Below, in pieces: positions 35,685 through 42,661 of a DNA stretch of 64,000 nt (its first letter is position 1; each line of letters opens with the position of its first letter). The notes beneath the pieces are model-generated. The model ran no database searches and was not told the DNA's origin. It worked only from the letters and a program-made list of their open reading frames with translations. A program made the position numbers and the translations under genes. This DNA is from Altererythrobacter sp. Root672 (lineage in GTDB: Bacteria > Pseudomonadota > Alphaproteobacteria > Sphingomonadales > Sphingomonadaceae): the NCBI RefSeq assembly GCF_001427865.1, contig NZ_LMHH01000002.1, positions 186,001 to 250,000 on the forward strand. The letters are read 5' to 3'.

Positions 35685-38170
35685 CAATCGGTTTCCTCGA
35701 CCAGCCGCGCCACCGACAGGAAGCGCTCGGGCGAAACGCGGATCGCCGCGCCGGTCGGGCAGGCGCGCACGCAGGCGGGGCCGCCCGTGATGCCCGAACA
35801 CATGTCGCACTTGATCGCCAGCTTGGCCTGCTCGACCCCGCTCGCCTCGGCCTTCTTCTTGCGCCAGGAATAGCTCGCCTCGCCCGGCCCGGGCCCAGCG
35901 CCGAACAGCATCCACGAGAGCAGGCCCGGTTTCTTCGGCGGCTTGGCGTCCATGCGGATCACGCCGTAGGGGCAGTTGCGCTGGCAGTTGCCGCAGCCGA
36001 TGCAGGTGTCGTCGATGAACACCTCGCCGTCGGGGCCGCGCTTGATCGCGTTGGGCGGGCAGTCGGCCATGCAGTGCGGGTGCTCGCAGTGGCGGCACGA
36101 GGTCGGCACATGGAGGTGGGCGTATGTCCGTCCGGCTTCGCGGTCGAGCCGGCTGAGGCCGTCGTGGCTGTCGGCGCAGGCCTTCTCGCAGTTGTCGCAG
36201 CCGACGCAGAGCATCTCGTCGATCAGCAGCACATCGGTCGCCTCGCCGATGCCGTTGTCGACCAGAAACTGCGCAGTGCGCGAGTAATAGTCGACCGCGC
36301 CGCCGAAGCTGTCCTTGCGGCTCTCGATGAACTGGTTGACCTCGCGCCGCCCGGCCATGTCCGCGAGCGCCTTCTCGCGCAGGCGCGGCTTGCGGTCGAG
36401 CAACGCGGTGAACGCCTCGCCGGGGAAGCGCACGACCTCGGACTTGATCGCCGCCTTGACCGTCGCGGTGCGCTTGGAGCCGTCGATCACGGCCATCTCG
36501 CCAAAGTAACTGCCGGCGGGGAGATAGGATAGGAACACCGGGTGCCCGCCGATGTCCTTCTCGACGATCATCGACCCTCGCCGGACGAGGAAGATGTCCT
36601 TGTCGTCGGCCCCCTCCTGGACGACGACCTTTCCGGCGCGGACTTCCTCCACCACCGCGGCATCGACCAGTTCGGCGACGTCTTCCGCCGTCAGGCCCGA
36701 GCCGAATATCTGCAGCAGCTGCCGCTCGATGAAGACGCGATTGACCGCGCGGGCAGCGCTCGGCGCGGTGGCCATCAGCTTGAGCGCGGCGGTTCGCGAG
36801 AGTTCCATGCACAGAGTCGGCTCGGCCGCGCGGATCGTCGCGCCACGGCGGCGGCCCGAGATCAGGCCGACCTCGCCGAAGATCGAGCCTTGCCCGATCG
36901 GCACGGTGATCGACGGGTCCTCGGCGCTCACCTCGACCAGCACCGACCCCTCGGCGATAGCGAACATCGAGGAGCCCTGGTCATTGCGGACGAAGATCAC
37001 CTCGTCCGCGCCGTAGGCATGGACCCGGCTGTCGAGCATCAGCTCGCGCATCTGCAGCGGGGAGAGCTCGTTGAGAATGACGATGTTGGCGCGGAAAAGC
37101 TCGAGCCATTCATCGACCGAGCGGCGGCCCGGCAACCCGGCAAACTTCTCCGCCAGGATCGGCTCGTCGGCGGGCTTGAGCGCAGTGTTCCCATTGAGGA
37201 ACTCGATCACGTCGTAGCCCTGGTTCATGCAGTGCTTGATCAGCGGATAGCCGGCCAGCGCGCCGATCACGTGGATGCCGGGCTTGCTGGTCTCGAAGCT
37301 CGGGCTGAGTTGCGGGAAGGCGTCGGGCTGTTCGCTGGCGAAAGTCACGCCGCAAGCCTCTACGAAAGCGCGCGGCGGCTTGGAGCCGGTGCGGGCGATG
37401 ATCCGGTCGCAGCGGATCGTCTCCTGCCCGTCGCGCGTATCGAGCACCAATTCGCCCGGCTTCACTTCGGCGGGCGACGTCTCGAGCCGGATAATCATGC
37501 GCCCATCCGCCGCCGCCTCGTTGAGCAGCTTGACGTTCGCGCCCTTGGCGCGGGCGAAGTCGGTGCCGCGGTTGAGGATCGTCACCACGTTGCGCTGCGC
37601 CGGATCGGCGGCGAGGCCGAGCGCATTCTCGATCCCCGCGTCGCCCGAGCCGATCACGGTGATGTGCTCGTCGAAGTACTCGCCCGGATCGTCGAGCTGA
37701 TATTGCAGCTGCGGCAGCTCGGCGCCCGGAACACGCAGCAGGTTCGGATTGCCCTGGGTTCCGATCGCCAGCACGATCGCCTCGGCCTCGACCGGCTCCT
37801 TGCCCTTGAGCGCGATGGTGAAGGCGCCCTTCTCCCCGGTGATCGCGGTCACTTCGCCGTTGAGCAGGACGTTGACCTTGCCTGCCGCGACCTGCTCGTC
37901 CCAGGTCGCGAGGATCGCCTCGCGCTTGGCGGCGTCGAAATCGAGGTCGGAGCGCAGCACCAGGTTGCTGGGCGTCGCCATGACGTGCTTGCCCTTCTGG
38001 TACTTGAAGATCGTGTCGGAGAGGTGGTCGGTTTTCTCGATCAGCACGTGGCTCATGCCGAGAGCGGCGGCACGCGCGGCCGCGCTGAGGCCTGCCGGAC
38101 CCGAGCCGACGATCGCCACCCTGACCTTGGTTGAAATCTGACCCGCCACGAAAAACCCCTGCTTCGTCAT
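35684..38170 (-). CDS. FAD/NAD(P) reductase - twin cyclic-nucleotide-binding - four [4Fe-4S] fusion
   Basis: The protein has 828 residues and no signal peptide. Residues ~15-330 are a thioredoxin-reductase-like flavoprotein with two nucleotide-binding loops (VGSGPAG and IGSGDAG) but no redox-active CxxC. Two cyclic-nucleotide-binding domains follow (~365-480 and ~495-605). Both keep the phosphate-cassette Glu and Arg: FGEVGLISGRRRGAT and FGEMAVIDGSKRTAT. The C-terminus (~650-810) has sixteen Cys in four clusters (CVGCDNCEKAC, CRHCEHPHCMADC, CIGCGNCQRNC, CDMC-CVRAC), as in DmsB/NrfC-type four-cluster ferredoxins. It could pass NAD(P)H electrons to the adjacent cytochrome b under cAMP control. 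ATG 38170 lacks a clear ribosome-binding site; GTG 38149, with AGGGG upstream, is an alternative start. Confidence 0.88.
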   Translation of the reverse strand: MTKQGFFVAGQISTKVRVAIVGSGPAGLSAAARAAALGMSHVLIEKTDHLSDTIFKYQKGKHVMATPSNLVLRSDLDFDAAKREAILATWDEQVAAGKVNVLLNGEVTAITGEKGAFTIALKGKEPVEAEAIVLAIGTQGNPNLLRVPGAELPQLQYQLDDPGEYFDEHITVIGSGDAGIENALGLAADPAQRNVVTILNRGTDFARAKGANVKLLNEAAADGRMIIRLETSPAEVKPGELVLDTRDGQETIRCDRIIARTGSKPPRAFVEACGVTFASEQPDAFPQLSPSFETSKPGIHVIGALAGYPLIKHCMNQGYDVIEFLNGNTALKPADEPILAEKFAGLPGRRSVDEWLELFRANIVILNELSPLQMRELMLDSRVHAYGADEVIFVRNDQGSSMFAIAEGSVLVEVSAEDPSITVPIGQGSIFGEVGLISGRRRGATIRAAEPTLCMELSRTAALKLMATAPSAARAVNRVFIERQLLQIFGSGLTAEDVAELVDAAVVEEVRAGKVVVQEGADDKDIFLVRRGSMIVEKDIGGHPVFLSYLPAGSYFGEMAVIDGSKRTATVKAAIKSEVVRFPGEAFTALLDRKPRLREKALADMAGRREVNQFIESRKDSFGGAVDYYSRTAQFLVDNGIGEATDVLLIDEMLCVGCDNCEKACADSHDGLSRLDREAGRTYAHLHVPTSCRHCEHPHCMADCPPNAIKRGPDGEVFIDDTCIGCGNCQRNCPYGVIRMDAKPPKKPGLLSWMLFGAGPGPGEASYSWRKKKAEASGVEQAKLAIKCDMCSGITGGPACVRACPTGAAIRVSPERFLSVARLVEETD

Positions 38171-38261
38171 GCCCGAAAGGATGCCCGGCAACAACAGCCA
38201 GTCGGATTGAAGCCGAGGAATTCGCTGCTATTCCCCGAAGCGCTTAGGGTCGGGGGTACGC

Positions 38262-39155
38262 GTGAAGGTTTTACTGCAAAAGATTGGCGCAGGAGGGATT
38301 GCCGCGGCGGTGGCGGTGGCGCTTGCCGTGGGTGTAATCGGCTATCGGCTGGTCGGCACTTCCGACGAGGCGCCTTTGGCGCAAGGGCAGGCGGATCCGC
38401 TCACCAGGCTCGAACAGCTGGTCGAGAAGGAGCCGGAGAACGCCGGCGCCTGGCAGAAGCTCGGCTTCGCCTATTTCGAACTCGGCCGGTTCGACGAGGC
38501 CGCCACCGCCTATCGCCACGCCACCGAGGCCGATCCTGATAGCGCGGTGTTGTGGTCCTCACTCGGCGAAGCGCTGGCCATGGCGAGCGAGCGCGATCCG
38601 ATGCCGGGCCCCGCGCGCGAAGCTTTCCGCAAAGCCGCCCAGCTCGACCCCAAGGACCCTCGCGCCCGCTATTTCCTCGCGGTCGAGAAAGACCTGTCGG
38701 GCGACCATCAGGGCGCTATCGCCGATTGGGTCGCGCTCCTGAGCGAAACACCCCCCGGCGCGCCGTGGGAGGCGGACCTCAAGCGTACCATCGAGCAAGT
38801 CGGCAAGATCAACTCGATCGACGTTGCAACCCAGGTCGCCGCCGCCGAGACGCTGCGGCCCAAGTCCGTGCCGGCGATGGCAGGCATCCCCGGTCCATCG
38901 CAGGACCAGCTCGCCGCGGCCTCCAAGATGCGCCCGTCGGAACAGCAGGACATGGCCGAAGGCATGGTCGAACGCCTCGCCGCCCGGCTTGAGAAGGAGC
39001 CGGGCAACGTCCAGGGCTGGATCATGCTGATGCGCAGCTACCAGACGCTTGGGCGCGAGGGAGACGCGCGCAAGGCCTTGAAGAGCGCGCTGGCGGCCAA
39101 CCCGCAGAAGCGTGCGGAGCTGGAGGCTGCGGCGGAGACGTTGGGGGTTTCGTAG
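38262..39155 (+). CDS. CcmI/CycH-like membrane TPR protein (cytochrome c maturation)
   Basis: The protein has 297 residues with one N-terminal membrane helix (~12-30) and TPR repeats (~48-160 and ~220-290). This matches the C-terminal TPR half of CcmI/CycH, which presents apocytochrome c to the haem ligation machinery. It starts with GTG and is divergent from the FAD/iron-sulfur gene, with 91 bases between them. No other ccm genes are in the window, so it may be a dedicated second copy serving the multiheme proteins encoded on both sides. A generic TPR protein is the alternative. Confidence 0.75.
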   Translation: MKVLLQKIGAGGIAAAVAVALAVGVIGYRLVGTSDEAPLAQGQADPLTRLEQLVEKEPENAGAWQKLGFAYFELGRFDEAATAYRHATEADPDSAVLWSSLGEALAMASERDPMPGPAREAFRKAAQLDPKDPRARYFLAVEKDLSGDHQGAIADWVALLSETPPGAPWEADLKRTIEQVGKINSIDVATQVAAAETLRPKSVPAMAGIPGPSQDQLAAASKMRPSEQQDMAEGMVERLAARLEKEPGNVQGWIMLMRSYQTLGREGDARKALKSALAANPQKRAELEAAAETLGVS

Positions 39156-39161
39156 GCTCAA

Positions 39162-39298
39162 TCCTCCCCGAGCTCGTCTCGGGGAGGTGGGGCGCTCCGA
39201 AGGAGCGTGACGGAGGGGTAAGCGGAAGAACGCCACGCCCCTCCACCATCCGCTGCGCGGACGGTCCCCCTCCCCGAGACAAGCTCGGGGAGGATTAA
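39162..39298. repeat. Palindromic intergenic repeat, CTCCCC family, copy 2
   Basis: The left end reads ATCCTCCCCGAGCTCGTCTC and the right end is its inverted form with GAGACAAGCTCGGGGAGGAT, enclosing inner inverted segments around GGAGGGG and CCCCTCC. It fills the gap between the convergent CcmI-like and M20 peptidase genes, the same placement as copy 1. Confidence 0.85.
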
Positions 39299-39301
39299 GC
39301 C

Positions 39302-40690
39302 CTACTTCGAAGCCAAGTCCGTCATCACGCTGAGGTAGTAAACCACCCCCGGCCCGATGTTCTTGAGCGAAATCCGCTCGTTGAGCCCGTGCGAGAAGTC
39401 GTCCGAATCCTTGCTCATGCTCGCGCTCGCACCATAGCTCGGCACGCCCACGGCCCGGAACCACATCGAATCCGACGCGCCCGACGACTGCATCGGAATG
39501 ATCGGCACATCGCCCCAGGCCTTGCGCGCGCCCTTCTCGAACACGCTGATGAATTCCGGCTTGAGCGGCGAGGCCGGCGACGTGGTCGAGGTGTCGCCAG
39601 TGATGTCGCTGAACTTCACTTGCGGCGTGGCCGCGACCCGCTCCAGCTCGGCCTGGATCTGGGGGTTCGAGTGTCCCGGAAACACGCGGCAATTGACCAC
39701 CGCCGTAGCACGTTGTGGCAAGGCATTGGCCGCATGCCCGCCCTGGACCATGGTCGGCACGCAAGTGGTGGCGATACGCCCCGCCATCGCCGGGTCGTGG
39801 CGCAACACCGCGATGGCCGCGGCGTCGGTCGGGTCCTTGGCAAAGGCGCGCATCGCGGCCGCCAGTTCGGGCTCAGGCTGAAGCGCAGCCGCCTTTTCGA
39901 AATAGGCGCGCGTGATGTCGTTCACTTCGGGCGTGAAGCGATAAGCGCCGATCCGGGCGAGCGCTTCGGACAACTGGGCGATCGCGTTCTCCGGGCGCGG
40001 CGCAGAACTGTGGCCGCCCGGATTGGTCACTTCGAGCTGGAAGTCGATGTAGGTCTTCTCCGCCCCCTGCCATGACCAGTAGAGCGGCTTGCCGGTCTCT
40101 TCCGAGAACGTGCCCGAGGCGCCGTCGATGTTGATCACCAGTTCCGCGTCCTTGAAGCGGTCGGTGATCAGGCGCGAGGTCTTCATCGTGGTTTCCTCGT
40201 CGCCCGAATAGGCGATCACGATGGTGCGCTTGGGCTTGAAGCCCTGGCGCCGCAGCTCGATCAGCGAGGCGACGGCGAGCGAAGCTTCGAACTTGGTGTC
40301 GCTCGCCCCGCGGCCATAGAGATAGCCGTTTTCAACCACCGGCGTGAACGGATCGCGTTCCCAGTCCTCGGGCTTGGCTTCGACCACATCCATATGCGCG
40401 GAGAGCAGGACCGGCTTGAGCGAAGGGTCGCTGCCCGGCCAGGTGGCGATGAGATAGGCGGTGTCGTCCACCGGCACGATCTCGATATCCTTGTCCGCCC
40501 AACCGCCGGCGAGGAGCGCCTTGCGGAAGGCCTGTGCGACATCGGCAGTGCGGTTGTTTTCGCCTTGCACCGAACGCAGCGCGATCGTTTCCTGCGACAG
40601 GGCCAACGCCTGCGCCTCGGCCTGCGGGTGCGATTGAGCGGCGGCGGTAACGGGCACGGCAAGAAGCAGGACGGCGGCAAACGAACGCAT
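39302..40690 (-). CDS. Exported M20-family metallopeptidase
   Basis: The protein has 462 residues with a signal peptide ending near residue 19 (AAAQ). Di-zinc M20 motifs are visible: SAHMDVV (His, and catalytic Asp), GRGASDTK (bridging Asp), SGDEET (catalytic Glu pair) and a late His in DFSHGLNER. A dimerisation-type insert lies at ~195-330. It should cleave peptides, dipeptides or N-acyl amino acids in the periplasm. AGGAG lies six bases before the ATG. It is a single gene, divergent from the sulfotransferase gene with only 46 bases between the start codons. Confidence 0.9.
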   Translation of the reverse strand: MRSFAAVLLLAVPVTAAAQSHPQAEAQALALSQETIALRSVQGENNRTADVAQAFRKALLAGGWADKDIEIVPVDDTAYLIATWPGSDPSLKPVLLSAHMDVVEAKPEDWERDPFTPVVENGYLYGRGASDTKFEASLAVASLIELRRQGFKPKRTIVIAYSGDEETTMKTSRLITDRFKDAELVINIDGASGTFSEETGKPLYWSWQGAEKTYIDFQLEVTNPGGHSSAPRPENAIAQLSEALARIGAYRFTPEVNDITRAYFEKAAALQPEPELAAAMRAFAKDPTDAAAIAVLRHDPAMAGRIATTCVPTMVQGGHAANALPQRATAVVNCRVFPGHSNPQIQAELERVAATPQVKFSDITGDTSTTSPASPLKPEFISVFEKGARKAWGDVPIIPMQSSGASDSMWFRAVGVPSYGASASMSKDSDDFSHGLNERISLKNIGPGVVYYLSVMTDLASK

Positions 40691-40736
40691 GCGAATCTCC
40701 TGTAGCGACCTTATGGCTGCATGTTAGAGCAGGGGC

Positions 40737-42518
40737 ATGGTGGGGCCAGCAACAGCTATCGACAGGTTTGTAAGGGACAACCCGGCAGAGGCGGTCGCGC
40801 GCCTGCGTAAGCTGCTGCGGGACGATGCTCAGAACCCCGAGGCTTGGCGCTTGCTTGGTCAGGCGCTCAGGACTCTGGGCGAAGATGAAGAAGCCTCCGA
40901 GGCCGAACTTGCCGCGATCCGGGCGACGGCCTTCGACAAGGACATGATCGCGATCGCCCAGGCGATGAACGCGGGCGACTTACCGCAGGCCGAAGCGCTA
41001 TTGCGTGCCCGGCTCAAGTCCCAGCCGTTCGACGTGGCGGCGATCCGGCTGATGGCCGAATTGGCCGGGCGGATCGGGAGGTTGCGCGACGCCGAAGTTC
41101 TGCTGCGCCGCGCGCTCGAACTGGCTCCGGGCTTCAGCGCCGCGCGGGCGAACCTCGCCACCGTACTCTACCGCCAGAACCGCTTCGCCGAAGCCGGCGA
41201 AACGCTCGACGCGCTGGCCGATGCGGGGGACATGAACCCGGCGAACCGCAACCTGCGGGCGGCCACCCTCGGCCGGATCGGCGACTACGACGAGGCGCTG
41301 CGGATCTACGAGGACCTGATCCCGGCCTTTCCCGACCACGCCAAGCTGCTGATGAGCTACGGCCACGCGCTCAAGACGGTCGGTCGGCAAGACGAAAGCA
41401 TCGCCGCCTATCGCCGTGCCATCGCCGTCAAGCCGGACCTTGGCGAGGTCTGGTGGAGCCTGGCCAACCTCAAGACCGTCCGCTTCGGCGATGACGATGT
41501 CGAGACGATGGAAACCGCGCTGGCAAGCGAGCCCGCACCTGCTCACGAAGACCGCCTCCATCTCCATTTCGCCCTGGGCAAGGCCTATGCCGACAGCGGC
41601 AACGCCGAGGCGGCATTCCGCCACTACGCCGCCGGGAACGCCCTGCGGAAGGACGAGGTGAAACACGACCCTGCCGCAGTCGCGGAACAGGTCGACGGCG
41701 TCATCGCCACCTTCACGCCCGAGTTCGTGGCCGAACACGAAGGATGGGGCGATGCCTCCCCCGATCCGATCTTCATCGTTGGCCTGCCCCGCGCCGGCTC
41801 GACGCTGATCGAACAGATCCTCTCGTGCCATTCGCAGATCGAAGGCACGATGGAACTGCCCGACATCCCCGCCATCGTCCGCCGCGAAACACAGGAACAG
41901 GGGACCAGCGCCCGAAATTGGACCACCGTCGCGGCCGGCATGGACCGCGCCAAGCTGGCCGCGCTGGGCGCCGAGTTTCTCGAACGCACCCGCGTCCAGC
42001 GCAAGAGCGGCAAATCGTTCTTCATCGACAAGCTGCCGAACAACTGGTCCTACGCCGGGTTCATCCACCTGATGCTGCCGAACGCGAAGATCATCGACGC
42101 CCGGCGCCATCCGCTGGACTGCTGTTTCTCCAACTTCCGCCAGCACTTCGCCATGGGCCAGGGCTTCACTTACGACCTCGAGCACATTGGCCGCTACTAC
42201 GCGGACTACGTGCGGGCGATGGACCACTACGACCGCGTCTTGCCGGGACGGATCCATCGGGTGATCCACGAAGAGTTGCTGGAAGACCCCGAAGGCGTGG
42301 TGCGCAGGATTCTCGACTACCTCGGCCTGCCGTTCGAGGAAGTGTGCCTCGATTTCCATCGCAGCAGCCGCCCGGTGCGCACCGCGTCGAGCGAGCAGGT
42401 ACGGCGCCCGATCAACCGCGACGGCGTCGACCAGTGGCAGGCTTACGACCAGTGGCTCGGACCGCTGAAGGCGACGCTCGGAACCTTGCCCCAACGCTAC
42501 GCCACTCGCGGGAACTGA
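40737..42518 (+). CDS. TPR-sulfotransferase
   Basis: The protein has 593 residues. The N-terminal ~300 residues are TPR repeats. From about residue 345 a sulfotransferase domain begins with the PAPS 5'-phosphosulfate loop FIVGLPRAGSTLIEQ and continues with DKLPNNW and the 3'-phosphate region DARRHPLDCCFSNFRQ. It transfers sulfate from PAPS to a hydroxyl or amino group on an unknown acceptor; TPR fusions of this kind are common in sphingomonads. The ATG at 40737 is very close to AGGGG (one base), so initiation at the next codon, GTG 40740, is possible. A sulfatase is encoded 3 kb downstream but on the other strand. Confidence 0.88.
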   Translation: MVGPATAIDRFVRDNPAEAVARLRKLLRDDAQNPEAWRLLGQALRTLGEDEEASEAELAAIRATAFDKDMIAIAQAMNAGDLPQAEALLRARLKSQPFDVAAIRLMAELAGRIGRLRDAEVLLRRALELAPGFSAARANLATVLYRQNRFAEAGETLDALADAGDMNPANRNLRAATLGRIGDYDEALRIYEDLIPAFPDHAKLLMSYGHALKTVGRQDESIAAYRRAIAVKPDLGEVWWSLANLKTVRFGDDDVETMETALASEPAPAHEDRLHLHFALGKAYADSGNAEAAFRHYAAGNALRKDEVKHDPAAVAEQVDGVIATFTPEFVAEHEGWGDASPDPIFIVGLPRAGSTLIEQILSCHSQIEGTMELPDIPAIVRRETQEQGTSARNWTTVAAGMDRAKLAALGAEFLERTRVQRKSGKSFFIDKLPNNWSYAGFIHLMLPNAKIIDARRHPLDCCFSNFRQHFAMGQGFTYDLEHIGRYYADYVRAMDHYDRVLPGRIHRVIHEELLEDPEGVVRRILDYLGLPFEEVCLDFHRSSRPVRTASSEQVRRPINRDGVDQWQAYDQWLGPLKATLGTLPQRYATRGN

Positions 42519-42563
42519 CACTAAGGCAAGCATCGTGGCGAAAATGTCATAGTGTTGCAGGAT

Positions 42564-42576
42564 TTGTGCAGCGCAA
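42564..42576. promoter_or_regulatory. TTGTGCAGCGCAA motif upstream of the second TonB receptor
   Basis: This 13-base TGC-rich near-palindrome differs at one position from the core of the palindrome at 4742-4762 read on the opposite strand. It lies about 90 bases before the receptor ATG. A common regulator for the two sites is possible, but two occurrences are weak evidence. Confidence 0.25.
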
Positions 42577-42661
42577 TGATGCGCCGGTCTAATTTCTGTT
42601 GTTACCGCTCTTCTTATGTGGCGCACTGCTTCCGGGATAAGCCTTCGGGGAGGCGCTACAC

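Noticed and set aside
36542-38134. 530-residue plus-strand open frame opposite the FAD-CNB-FeS gene
   Set aside because: Antisense shadow; the minus strand shows flavin loops, two CNB cassettes and sixteen ordered cysteines.
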